64,000 nucleotides of DNA from Qipengyuania oceanensis. Lineage in GTDB: Bacteria; Pseudomonadota; Alphaproteobacteria; Sphingomonadales; Sphingomonadaceae. The translations under genes were made by a program, and so were the position numbers. The notes under the pieces were generated by a model. That model saw only the letters and a program-made list of their open reading frames with translations, ran no database searches and was not told the DNA's origin. The stretch lies in contig NZ_WTYN01000001.1 in assembly GCF_009827535.1 (NCBI RefSeq), positions 62,001-126,000 of the forward strand, in the 5' to 3' direction. Positions 35,494 to 44,020 of this stretch are shown here, one piece after another. Positions within the stretch are counted from its first letter, which is position 1, and every line of letters starts with the position of its first letter.

Positions 35494-37563
35494 ATGTTCT
35501 CCAAAATCCTCATCGCCAACCGTGGCGAAATCGCATGCCGCGTCATCAAGACCGCTCGCCGCATGGGTATCGAGACCGTCGCGGTATATTCCGATGCCGA
35601 CGCGCGCGCGCCCTTCGTCAAGATGGCCGACGAAGCCGTGCATATCGGCCCGGCGCCCGCGGCTGAAAGCTATCTCATCGCCGACAAGATCATTGCGGCG
35701 TGCAAGCAGACGGGCGCCGAGGCGGTCCATCCGGGCTACGGCTTCCTCTCCGAACGGGCGAGCTTCGTCGAGCAGCTCGCTGCAGAAGGCATCGCCTTCA
35801 TCGGCCCGCCGGCGAATGCGATCGCGGCCATGGGCGACAAGATCGAATCGAAGAAACTGGCCAAGCAGGCGGGCGTCAACGTCGTGCCCGGCTTCGTCGG
35901 CGAAATCCGCGATACCGACCATGCGGTCGAGATCAGCAACGAAATCGGCTACCCGGTGATGATGAAGGCCAGCGCGGGCGGCGGGGGCAAGGGGATGCGT
36001 CTAGCCTACTCCGAAAAGGACGTGCGAGAAGGTTTCGAGGCGACCAAGCGCGAAGGCCTCAACAGCTTCGGCGACGACCGCGTCTTCATCGAGAAATTCA
36101 TTCTCAATCCGCGCCACATCGAGATCCAGATCCTCGGCGACCAGCACGGCAACATCGTCTACCTGAACGAGCGCGAATGCAGCATCCAGCGCCGCCACCA
36201 GAAGGTAGTCGAGGAAGCGCCGTCGCCCTTCGTCACGCCCAAGATGCGCAAGGCAATGGGCGAGCAGTGCGTCGCCCTGTCGCGCGCAGTCGGCTACTTC
36301 AGCGCGGGCACGGTCGAGCTGATCGTCAGCGGCGCGGATCCGAGCGGCGAGAGCTTCTACTTCCTCGAAATGAACACGCGCCTCCAGGTTGAACATCCGG
36401 TGACCGAGGCGATCACCGGGGTGGATCTGGTCGAGCAGATGATCCGCGTGGCGGCCGGCGAGAAACTTCCGTTTACGCAGGACGACATCGGTATCGACGG
36501 CTGGTCGATCGAGAACCGGGTCTATGCCGAGGATCCCTATCGCGGGTTCCTGCCCAGCATCGGGCGGTTGGTCCGCTACGACCCGCCGATCGAGGGCTGG
36601 ACGGAAGGCGAGGTCGCCGGGAGCGACCGGCGCGGCGTACCGGTCGGCAATGGCGGGGTACGCGTCGATGACGGCGTCTACGACGGCGGCGAGGTGTCGA
36701 TGTTCTACGACCCGATGATCGCCAAGCTGGTCACCTGGGCCCCGACCCGCGACGAGGCTGCGGACCTGCAGATCGCCGCGCTCGACGCGTTCCGGATCGA
36801 GGGACCGGGCCACAATGTCGACTTCCTTTCGGCGCTGATGCAGCATCCGCGCTTCCGCTCCGGCGAGCTGACCACGGGCTTCATCGCCGAGGAATATCCC
36901 GACGGCTTCGAGGGCGCGGCGACGAGCGAGCGCACGATCGGCGTGCTGGCGGCGGTCGCCGGCGTGATCGCAACGGCCGACGCGGACCGTGCGCGACGGA
37001 TCGAAGGCCAGCTCGACGGGTCGCTCGCTCCTCCGGGCGACTGGTCCGTCAAGATCGGCGAGACCTCGCACGAGGTCGTGCTCGACGAGGAAAACATCAC
37101 CGTCGATGGCGAACCGGTCGCCGTTTCGTTCGAATACACGCCGGGCGATAGGTTCGTGATGGTCGATCTTTACGAGACCACCGAGCGGGACGACGAGGCC
37201 GAGCCGCTGGAAAGCTACGGCATCCAGCTCGAGCCGATCCGCATGGGTTATCGCATGACCACCCGCGGCGCCAAGCACGAGGCGCACATCCTGCCGCAGC
37301 GCGTCGCGCATCTCGCCGATTACATGATCGAGAAGGTGCCGCCGGATCTGTCGAAAATGCTGATCTGCCCGATGCCCGGACTGTTGGTGAAGCTGCACGT
37401 CGCCGAAGGCGACGAGGTCCAACCGGGCCAGCCGCTCGCCACGGTCGAAGCGATGAAGATGGAGAATATCCTGCGCGCAGAAAAGGAAGGCACGATCGCC
37501 AAGATCAATGCGGGCGAGGGCGACAGCCTCGCGGTGGACGAGGTGATTCTCGAGCTGGAGTGA
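35494..37563 (+). CDS. pccA: propionyl-CoA carboxylase alpha chain (biotin carboxylase and carrier)
   Basis: The 689-residue subunit carboxylates biotin and carries it to pccB. Domains in order are the biotin carboxylase (about 1-450, with KILIANRGEIACRVIKTARR, the ATP loop SAGGGGKGMR and EMNTRLQVEHPVTE), a linking BT domain, and the biotinyl carrier domain with VEAMKMEN, Lys655 being the biotin site. The ATG at 35494 lies right after the small gene stop; the frame extends to 35458 without support. Last gene of the operon. Confidence 0.96.
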   Translation: MFSKILIANRGEIACRVIKTARRMGIETVAVYSDADARAPFVKMADEAVHIGPAPAAESYLIADKIIAACKQTGAEAVHPGYGFLSERASFVEQLAAEGIAFIGPPANAIAAMGDKIESKKLAKQAGVNVVPGFVGEIRDTDHAVEISNEIGYPVMMKASAGGGGKGMRLAYSEKDVREGFEATKREGLNSFGDDRVFIEKFILNPRHIEIQILGDQHGNIVYLNERECSIQRRHQKVVEEAPSPFVTPKMRKAMGEQCVALSRAVGYFSAGTVELIVSGADPSGESFYFLEMNTRLQVEHPVTEAITGVDLVEQMIRVAAGEKLPFTQDDIGIDGWSIENRVYAEDPYRGFLPSIGRLVRYDPPIEGWTEGEVAGSDRRGVPVGNGGVRVDDGVYDGGEVSMFYDPMIAKLVTWAPTRDEAADLQIAALDAFRIEGPGHNVDFLSALMQHPRFRSGELTTGFIAEEYPDGFEGAATSERTIGVLAAVAGVIATADADRARRIEGQLDGSLAPPGDWSVKIGETSHEVVLDEENITVDGEPVAVSFEYTPGDRFVMVDLYETTERDDEAEPLESYGIQLEPIRMGYRMTTRGAKHEAHILPQRVAHLADYMIEKVPPDLSKMLICPMPGLLVKLHVAEGDEVQPGQPLATVEAMKMENILRAEKEGTIAKINAGEGDSLAVDEVILELE

Positions 37564-37569
37564 GCGGGA

Positions 37570-38340
37570 CTATTCCTCGACCATCGCGACAGCGCGGATC
37601 CAGCCCGCGCTCGCGCGTTCGATCTTCACCGGAAAGCAGCTCAGCGTGAAGCCGTGGCTAGGCAGCGCGGCGAGGTTGGTCAGCTTCTCGATCTGGTAAT
37701 AAGGGCGGATGCGGCCGGCCTTGTGGCCTTCCCAGATGATCGATGGATCGCGGGTTTCTGCCCAGCGCTTGGCCGTGTGGCTGAATGGCGCGTCCCAGCT
37801 CCACGCGTCGGTGCCGACGACTTCGACGCCGTGATCAGTCAGCCATAGGGTCGCTTCTTCGCCAAGGCCGACGCCCTGGTCGGTGAAATTAGCGGTGCCG
37901 TAGATCGCCCCCGATTGCACCAGCACGATATCGAGCGGCTGTACCGCGTAATCGATGCGCTCGAAGGCCTCTGCCACCTCGGCTCCGGTGACGACGTGCC
38001 CGTGCGGCAGGTGGCTGAAGTCGAGCTTCACGCCGGGCCGGAAGAACCGGTCGAGCGGGGCCTCGTCGATGCTCGGGGCAGGGGAGGCACCGGCATCGGT
38101 CGTCGAATGGAAATGCCAGGGCGCGTCCATGTGCGTGCCGTTATGCGTACTCAGCGTGAGGCTCTCGACCGCCCAGCCTTCGCCGTCGGGCAAATCGTCC
38201 TTCTCCAGCCCCGGGAAGAACATGGCGATCTGCTGCCACGTGCTCTCGTGCGTCATGTAGGTGATCTTCGGGCGCATCACCTCCGGGTCGGAAACGACGT
38301 CATTGGTGATCGGGATGCTGAGGTCGATGAAGCGGGTCAT
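37570..38340 (-). CDS. cyclase family protein (kynurenine-formamidase-like metal hydrolase)
   Basis: A 256-residue member of the cyclase/KynB family, named for its HxGTHxDxPxH metal-binding motif, seen here as HNGTHMDAPWHFH near residues 90-102. Members hydrolyse amides such as N-formylkynurenine or related isatin-type compounds. No tryptophan-degradation genes are present, so the substrate is open. It converges with pccA (6-bp gap) and follows aroB on the same strand by 9 bp. Confidence 0.88.
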   Translation of the reverse strand: MTRFIDLSIPITNDVVSDPEVMRPKITYMTHESTWQQIAMFFPGLEKDDLPDGEGWAVESLTLSTHNGTHMDAPWHFHSTTDAGASPAPSIDEAPLDRFFRPGVKLDFSHLPHGHVVTGAEVAEAFERIDYAVQPLDIVLVQSGAIYGTANFTDQGVGLGEEATLWLTDHGVEVVGTDAWSWDAPFSHTAKRWAETRDPSIIWEGHKAGRIRPYYQIEKLTNLAALPSHGFTLSCFPVKIERASAGWIRAVAMVEE

Positions 38341-38349
38341 CGCCCGAAC

Positions 38350-39459
38350 CTAGTGCGCTTGAAGCTGCTCGTCGAGGAAGGCCGCGACATCGTCAAGCGC
38401 GACGTCTTTGGCGAGAAATGCTGCACCGATGCTGCGCAGCAAGATGAACGGCAGCGTGCCTGCATCCATCTTCTTGTCGTGGAGCATGTGGTCGGCCAGA
38501 TCGCGTCCGGCGCAGTCCATGCCCAGCGCGGCGATCTCTGCCGGCAGGCCGGCCGCGTCGACCGCTTCGGTCACGTTCAGCGCGGTTTCTGCATCGGTCA
38601 GCCCGGTCCGGGCGGAATAGCGTGCGGCAAGGACCATTCCGAGCGCGACGCCTTCGCCGTGGAGCAAGCGGTCGGAAAAGCCCGTCTCGGCTTCCAGTGC
38701 ATGGCCGAATGTATGGCCAAGGTTCAGCAGCGCGCGCGCTCCGCTCGTCTCGCGCTCGTCTTCCGCCACGATCCGGGCCTTGGCGGCCACGCTGGTCGAG
38801 ACGGCATGTTCGATTGCCGCATCCTCGAGCGCCAGCACGTCGGCGCCATTCGCGCGCAGCCAGTCGAAGAATTCCCGGTCGCCGAGAACGCCGTACTTCA
38901 GGACCTCGGCATAGCCGGCCCGCAATTCGCGCAAGGGGAGGGTGGCGAGGCACGCGGTGTCGGCCAGCACCAGCGAGGGCTGGTGGAATGCCCCGATGAG
39001 ATTCTTTCCGGCAGCAGTATTAATCGCAGTCTTCCCGCCCACCGAACTGTCGACCTGCGCCAGCAGGGTGGTCGGTATCTGGATGAACCCGCAACCGCGC
39101 TTGAGGATCGCGCAGGCAAAGCCCGTCAGGTCGCCGACGACGCCTCCACCGAAGGCGAGGACGTGGTCGCCCCGTTCTACCCCCTGGGCGAGCAGCCAGT
39201 CGGTCAGTCGTTCGAGACCGGACCAGCTCTTCGCGCTTTCGCCGCCGGGCGTTTCGTACAGCGCGATCTCGTAACCCGCTGTCGCGAGGGCCGACGTCAG
39301 CCGATCGCCATGCGCGGCCCATGCGGCGGCATCCGCTACGACGGGGACGATCCTCTTGCGCAGGAAAGGCGCGGACAGCTTGCCGGCGTCTTCCAGGAGA
39401 CCCTTTGCGACATGGACTTCGTAGCTGCGGCCGGCGAGCGAAACGGGAATTACAGCCAT
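38350..39459 (-). CDS. aroB: 3-dehydroquinate synthase
   Basis: NAD- and metal-dependent cyclisation of DAHP to 3-dehydroquinate, second step of the shikimate pathway. The 369-residue protein shows the NAD-binding GGGVVGDLTGFACAILKRG, PTTLLAQVDSSVGGKTAIN and the metal ligands in RALLNLGHTFGHALE and HGEGVALGM. Its ATG overlaps the aroK stop by 10 bases, the common aroK-aroB arrangement. Confidence 0.96.
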   Translation of the reverse strand: MAVIPVSLAGRSYEVHVAKGLLEDAGKLSAPFLRKRIVPVVADAAAWAAHGDRLTSALATAGYEIALYETPGGESAKSWSGLERLTDWLLAQGVERGDHVLAFGGGVVGDLTGFACAILKRGCGFIQIPTTLLAQVDSSVGGKTAINTAAGKNLIGAFHQPSLVLADTACLATLPLRELRAGYAEVLKYGVLGDREFFDWLRANGADVLALEDAAIEHAVSTSVAAKARIVAEDERETSGARALLNLGHTFGHALEAETGFSDRLLHGEGVALGMVLAARYSARTGLTDAETALNVTEAVDAAGLPAEIAALGMDCAGRDLADHMLHDKKMDAGTLPFILLRSIGAAFLAKDVALDDVAAFLDEQLQAH

Positions 39460-40019
39460 CGGTCGATTGCCTCGATTATCCGCATCGCGGTCTCGGTGTG
39501 TGGTGCATCGTCGGTGACGATGTGAATCTGTGCCTGCGAATAATCGCCGCTGCGCTGTTCTTTCAGCTGGGTCAGGATTTCCCGGGGATTGCCGTTCCTG
39601 AGCAACGGGCGGGTTTTCTTGCGACTGGTGCGCTCGACCAGTGTCTCGATTTCGCAGTCAAGCCATACGGCGATGCATTCGTCGAGTATGAGCGCCCTAG
39701 TTTCGGCATTGCAGAACGCTCCGCCACCGGTCGCGATCACGCCGCGTCGTTCCTCGACGAGCCGCGCGATGACCCGGCGCTCGCCATCGCGGAAATAGTC
39801 TTCGCCGAATTGCTCGAAGATCTCCGCCACCGTCATGTGTGCTGCATCCTCGATCGCCGTGTCTGCGTCCACGAAATCGCGTCCCAGCAGAGCGGCCAGC
39901 TTGCGCCCGACCGTCGATTTGCCGACCCCCATCAGGCCGACCAGCACGATCGGCCGTTCGATCCGGCGCGCGATCGCGGCGATCGCCGCATCGTTCAATG
40001 TGCTTGCTGTTTCGGTCAT
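39450..40019 (-). CDS. aroK: shikimate kinase
   Basis: A 189-residue P-loop kinase phosphorylating shikimate. The Walker A motif GLMGVGKSTVG is near residues 28-38, the shikimate-binding ATGGGAF mid-chain, and the lid Arg lies in SRKKTRPLLR. The ATG at 40019 (MTETASTLND) gives a normal length; the open frame extends far upstream to 40448 inside the divergent genes and is not coding there. Divergent from the small membrane protein by 39 bp. Confidence 0.95.
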   Translation of the reverse strand: MTETASTLNDAAIAAIARRIERPIVLVGLMGVGKSTVGRKLAALLGRDFVDADTAIEDAAHMTVAEIFEQFGEDYFRDGERRVIARLVEERRGVIATGGGAFCNAETRALILDECIAVWLDCEIETLVERTSRKKTRPLLRNGNPREILTQLKEQRSGDYSQAQIHIVTDDAPHTETAMRIIEAIDRWL

Positions 40020-40058
40020 TGCCGCATCGCCTATAGATGGGCTAGATGCCGCGCAACC

Positions 40059-40229
40059 ATGGACACGAGGGTCGAAACAGGTTTGGGACGCATGCGGATC
40101 GGGCGCAGGGAATTCATCGCGATTGCGGCCGTGGTGGTGGCCTTGCTGTTCTTCGCCTGGTTCGATGGCGGGGAAGAGCCTGTGCGCCCGATCGTCCAGG
40201 AAATCCCCTATGAAGGTTCGGCTCAATGA
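40059..40229 (+). CDS. small single-pass membrane protein
   Basis: A 56-residue protein (or 45 residues if translation starts at the in-frame ATG at 40092) with a basic start (RMRIGRRE), one hydrophobic helix (FIAIAAVVVALLFFAW) and an acidic to neutral tail ending EIPYEGSAQ. Its stop overlaps the start of the large exported protein (ATGA at 40226), implying coupling. The type II orientation expected from the charges would put the C-terminus in the periplasm with that partner. No family recognised. Confidence 0.65.
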   Translation: MDTRVETGLGRMRIGRREFIAIAAVVVALLFFAWFDGGEEPVRPIVQEIPYEGSAQ

Positions 40230-42061
40230 GGCGCGGACTGCTGATCGGCGGTGCCGCGCTGACGCTGTGCTCGGGCTTGGTGGTCGCACAGGATGCCCCC
40301 GAATCGATCCTTCCGCCCGGTTTTGACGATCCGGCTCCGGCTCCCGCCCCGGCGCCCGCTCCCTCGGCCGCACCTGCGCCGCGTCCCACGCAGCCTCCCA
40401 GCGCGCCCGGTTCCTCGCCCGGCGCATCGGTGCCGACGATCCAGCCATTGCCCGGCATTCCGGCCGACGACGGGCTCGATCGGCTGCCGTCGCTCGAGGA
40501 ACTGCAGGCCATGTCGACCGACGAGCTGGACGAACTTCTGGGCCTCAAGCCCAAGTTCGATATTCCTCCGGCCGCGCGGCGCGGCCTGACCCGGGTCGGA
40601 GTTCTATCGAGCGAGGAAGGCGGTTTTCCCGCAGGTTCGCTTGCGCGTCAGCCCGGCCGACTGGTCGCGGCGGCGCTGGCGGGGACCGACGGACCGCTGG
40701 TGTCGCGATGGGGTCATATCATGCTCCGCCGCGCGCTCGCCAGCCGGCTGGCAAGTCCCGAGGGGCTGGATCCCGTGCGCTTTGCGGCGCTGCGGGCCAG
40801 GGTCCTCAACTCGATGGGAGAATTCGCCGTCGCTCGCGCCATCGCGCAGGATGTCGATACCCAGAACTGGGACGAAGGCCTGACGAACGCCGCGCTTACG
40901 TCGAGCCTTGCGACCTCCGATATTGTCGGCGCCTGCCCCGCGGTGCGGTTGCAGGGCAGCGTCCGCGACGATGCCGAGTGGACCATGCTGCAGGCGATCT
41001 GCGATGCCTATGCCGGCGAGGAAACCCGCGCCAACCTGCAGCTCGGCCGCGCGCTATCGCGAGGGATCGCCCCGCGCATCGACGTGCTGCTTGCCCAGCG
41101 TTTCGCCGGCGCGGCGGGGAATGGCCGACGGGCGGTCGACATCGAGTGGGACGAGGTCGAGGAGCTGACGCCGTGGCGGGTCGCCTTCGCCAACGCGCTC
41201 GGTCTGGAAATTCCTGAAAATCTGCGGAGCGGCGCAGGCGACTACTACCGGATGGTCTGGGCAACGTCGCCCGCGATGTCGCTGCCGCAACGTACCGACG
41301 GTGCGGAGCTTGCCGCGGCCCGCGGCATCTTCTCGTCCGACGCGATGATCGACCTGTATTCCCAGATCTATGCCATCGACGAGATCACGGGCGATCCCGC
41401 GCTCGTTTCCACGCGCCTGCGCGAAGCCTATGTGGGTAGCGATCCGGCGACGCGGGTCACCGCGATCAAGGACGTGTGGGGCGGCGAAACCCCGGACTAC
41501 GGCCGGCTGGTGCTGACCGCCTATGCCGCGGCGCGAATCCAGCCGAGCGAGGATCTGGCGGACGATGCAGGTCTGCTCATCGCGTCGATGCTGACAGCCG
41601 GTCTCGATCGCGACGCCGCGCTCTGGGCCAACGCGGTCGATGACGGAAGCCTTGGCTGGGCGCTGCTGGCGCTCGCGCGCCCGGCCGACAACCTGCAGTT
41701 CGATGGCGGCGACGTGGACGGCTTCATCGACGACGACGACAGTGTCGGACAGCGCAAATCCGCGTTCCTCGTTGCCGGCCTCGCGGGTCTGGGGCGGATC
41801 GACGACGGCGTTGCCTCCGACATGAGCGAGCGGCTGGGTTTCAACCTGCGTTCGCAGAACCGCTGGACCGTCGCCATCGATCGTGCGGCGGAAGTCGGCA
41901 ATCCCACGCTGGTCGCGATTCTCGCCGGGCTCGGGATGCAGGGTGACGACTGGTCGCAGATGACGCCGCGCCACCTGTATCACATGGTGTCGGCCATGCG
42001 CCGGGTGGGCCTCGAAGCCGAAGCGCGGATGATTGCGGCAGAGGCCGTCGCGCGCGCATGA
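40226..42061 (+). CDS. large exported protein of unknown function with Pro/Ala-rich linker
   Basis: A 611-residue protein with a signal peptide (residues 1-22, ending GLVVAQ). A Pro/Ala-rich linker spans about 36-75, a short acidic motif follows (SLEELQAMSTDELDELLG), and then a mostly alpha-helical region of about 480 residues with TPR-like character. I do not recognise a named family. It is coupled to the small membrane protein upstream and followed 10 bases later by xerD. Periplasmic localisation is inferred from the signal peptide. Confidence 0.8.
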   Translation: MRRGLLIGGAALTLCSGLVVAQDAPESILPPGFDDPAPAPAPAPAPSAAPAPRPTQPPSAPGSSPGASVPTIQPLPGIPADDGLDRLPSLEELQAMSTDELDELLGLKPKFDIPPAARRGLTRVGVLSSEEGGFPAGSLARQPGRLVAAALAGTDGPLVSRWGHIMLRRALASRLASPEGLDPVRFAALRARVLNSMGEFAVARAIAQDVDTQNWDEGLTNAALTSSLATSDIVGACPAVRLQGSVRDDAEWTMLQAICDAYAGEETRANLQLGRALSRGIAPRIDVLLAQRFAGAAGNGRRAVDIEWDEVEELTPWRVAFANALGLEIPENLRSGAGDYYRMVWATSPAMSLPQRTDGAELAAARGIFSSDAMIDLYSQIYAIDEITGDPALVSTRLREAYVGSDPATRVTAIKDVWGGETPDYGRLVLTAYAAARIQPSEDLADDAGLLIASMLTAGLDRDAALWANAVDDGSLGWALLALARPADNLQFDGGDVDGFIDDDDSVGQRKSAFLVAGLAGLGRIDDGVASDMSERLGFNLRSQNRWTVAIDRAAEVGNPTLVAILAGLGMQGDDWSQMTPRHLYHMVSAMRRVGLEAEARMIAAEAVARA

Positions 42062-42071
42062 CCGGCGACCG

Positions 42072-42962
42072 ATGTCGCGGGAAATAGACGAGTTTCTGGT
42101 GATGCTGGCGGCCGAACGCGGGGCCGCCGCCAACACTCTCGCCGCTTACAGGCGCGACCTCGAAGGCGCAGAGGAGACGATCGGCGATCTGGCTGGCGCC
42201 AGGAAGACAGGGCTGGCAAGGCTGGGCCAGGGCTGGGCGCATTACGCGCCGAGCACCGTCGCCCGGAAAGCCTCGGCGTTGCGACAGTTCTACGGTTTCC
42301 TCGTCGATGAAGGGCTGCGCGCGGACGATCCGAGCGATGCGCTTCCGCGCCCCGCCACGCGCCGCCCCTTGCCCAAGATCCTCTCGCACGGCGACGTCGA
42401 GGCCTTGTTCGCACGAGCCGAACTGGAGGCAGCGAGCGACGATGCGAAAGCGGTCCGGCTGCTGGCAATGCTGGAATTGCTCTACGGGTCGGGGCTGCGT
42501 GCAACCGAACTCGTCTCGCTGCCGCTTGCAGCCGTGCCGCGCGACGCGCCGTTCCTGACGATTACAGGGAAGGGCGGGCAGCAACGCATGGTCCCTGTGA
42601 GCGGTCGGGCAAAGCAGGCCCTGGCCCGCTGGCTGCCGCTTCGCGGTGCAGAGCGATCTCGCTTTCTTTTTCCCTCGCGCGACAGCCATCTTGGGCGGGT
42701 CCGCCTGTTCCAGATGCTGAAGGCGCTCGCGGTGCGGGCCGACCTTTCCCCCGATGCCGTTTCTCCGCACGTACTGCGTCACGCCTTTGCCACGCATCTG
42801 CTGGAGGGCGGGGCGGATCTGCGTGTGCTCCAGAACCTGCTGGGCCATGCCGACATCGCCACGACGCAGATCTACGCCCACGTCGATGCGGCGCGGCTGG
42901 TCGCTCTGGTCAACGAGCGTCACCCGCTTGCCAAGCGCACCCTTGCCGACCGGCGCGGTTGA
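42072..42962 (+). CDS. xerD: tyrosine recombinase XerD
   Basis: Site-specific recombinase of 296 residues that resolves chromosome dimers with XerC at dif. An N-terminal SAM-like core-binding domain (about 1-90) is followed by the catalytic domain with Arg in YGSGLRATELVSL, HVLRHAFATHLLEGGADLRV carrying His and Arg, LLGHADIATTQ and the nucleophile Tyr in QIYAHV. The ATG at 42072 gives the usual MSREIDEFLVMLAAERG start. No integrase-associated attachment site or mobile gene is nearby, supporting a housekeeping role. Confidence 0.9.
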   Translation: MSREIDEFLVMLAAERGAAANTLAAYRRDLEGAEETIGDLAGARKTGLARLGQGWAHYAPSTVARKASALRQFYGFLVDEGLRADDPSDALPRPATRRPLPKILSHGDVEALFARAELEAASDDAKAVRLLAMLELLYGSGLRATELVSLPLAAVPRDAPFLTITGKGGQQRMVPVSGRAKQALARWLPLRGAERSRFLFPSRDSHLGRVRLFQMLKALAVRADLSPDAVSPHVLRHAFATHLLEGGADLRVLQNLLGHADIATTQIYAHVDAARLVALVNERHPLAKRTLADRRG

Positions 42963-42977
42963 GACTAGCGGGTGCGG

Positions 42978-43922
42978 ATGAATTCTTACCTCGATTTCGA
43001 GAAGCCCGTCGCACAGCTCGAGCAGCGGATCGCAGACCTCAGGGCCGCAGCGGTCGACGACGAGGTCGACATCGCCAACGAACTGAAGCGGCTCGAACTC
43101 AAAAGTGCGGACCTGCTTGCGAGCACCTACGCGTCGCTGACGCCGTGGCAGAAAACGCAGGTCGCCCGTCACCCGTCGCGGCCGCATTTTCGCGACTACG
43201 TCGATTTCGCGTTCGAGGATTTCATGCCGCTGGGCGGCGATCGTACCTACGGCGAGGACGAAGCGATCCTCGGCGGGTTCGCGACGATCGACGGCCGCAA
43301 GGTCGTGCTGATCGGTCACGAAAAGGGCAACGACACCGAGAGCCGGCTGCGCCACAACTTCGGCATGGGCAAGCCCGAAGGCTATCGCAAGGCGATCCGC
43401 CTGATGGAACTGGCCGGGCGCTTCGGCCTGCCTGTTGTCACGCTGGTCGATACCTCGGGAGCCTTTCCCGGGATCGAAGCGGAAGAGCGGGGCCAGGCAG
43501 AAGCCATCGCGCGCTCGACCGAGGCGTGCCTTGCACTCCCGGTCCCGATGGTCGCGACGATCGTGGGCGAAGGCGGATCGGGCGGCGCCGTCGCGCTCGC
43601 CAGCGCCGAGCGGGTGCTGATGCTGGAACACGCGGTCTATTCGGTGATCTCTCCGGAAGGCTGCGCCTCGATCCTGTGGCGAACTGCCGAGAAGGCGCCC
43701 GATGCGGCAGAGGCGATGAAGATCACGGCACAGAACCTCAAGAAGCTGGGCGTGATCGACCGGATCGTGACCGAACCGGTCGGCGGCGCGCATCGCGATC
43801 CGCGCAGGATGGCCGAATCGCTGCGTACGGTGATCGTCGAGGAGCTCGACATGCTGTCCGGTCGCTCGTCGGACGAGCTGCGCCGAATGCGCGAAGAACG
43901 CTTTCTCCGGATCGGCGGCTAA
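42978..43922 (+). CDS. accA: acetyl-CoA carboxylase carboxyltransferase subunit alpha
   Basis: Alpha carboxyltransferase of the heteromeric acetyl-CoA carboxylase, first step of fatty-acid synthesis. About 314 residues, with the N-terminal coiled region (FEKPVAQLEQRIADLR) and the crotonase-like core: HEKGNDTESRLRHNFGMGKP, LVDTSGAFPGIEAEERGQAE, GEGGSGGAVALA and SPEGCASILWR. The ATG at 42978 is preferred over the GTG at 42972 (two residues longer). It follows xerD by 15 bases. Confidence 0.95.
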   Translation: MNSYLDFEKPVAQLEQRIADLRAAAVDDEVDIANELKRLELKSADLLASTYASLTPWQKTQVARHPSRPHFRDYVDFAFEDFMPLGGDRTYGEDEAILGGFATIDGRKVVLIGHEKGNDTESRLRHNFGMGKPEGYRKAIRLMELAGRFGLPVVTLVDTSGAFPGIEAEERGQAEAIARSTEACLALPVPMVATIVGEGGSGGAVALASAERVLMLEHAVYSVISPEGCASILWRTAEKAPDAAEAMKITAQNLKKLGVIDRIVTEPVGGAHRDPRRMAESLRTVIVEELDMLSGRSSDELRRMREERFLRIGG

Positions 43923-44020
43923 ATCGAACTTCGGACTGCGGGAACATCGCCTGCGCGCGAATGTTGACCCCTCATGACCAACCCGGCGCCGTCGGTGGCT
44001 GCGCCTGTCCGGAGAATTTC

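Noticed and set aside
42072-42962. Phage or island integrase
   Set aside because: The protein has XerD layout and length and is flanked by accA and conserved genes. There is no attachment site, tRNA junction or mobile gene nearby.
42959-44020. N-terminal extension of the M48 protease across accA
   Set aside because: The upstream part is accA in another phase. A clear Shine-Dalgarno and lipoprotein signal begin at 44021.
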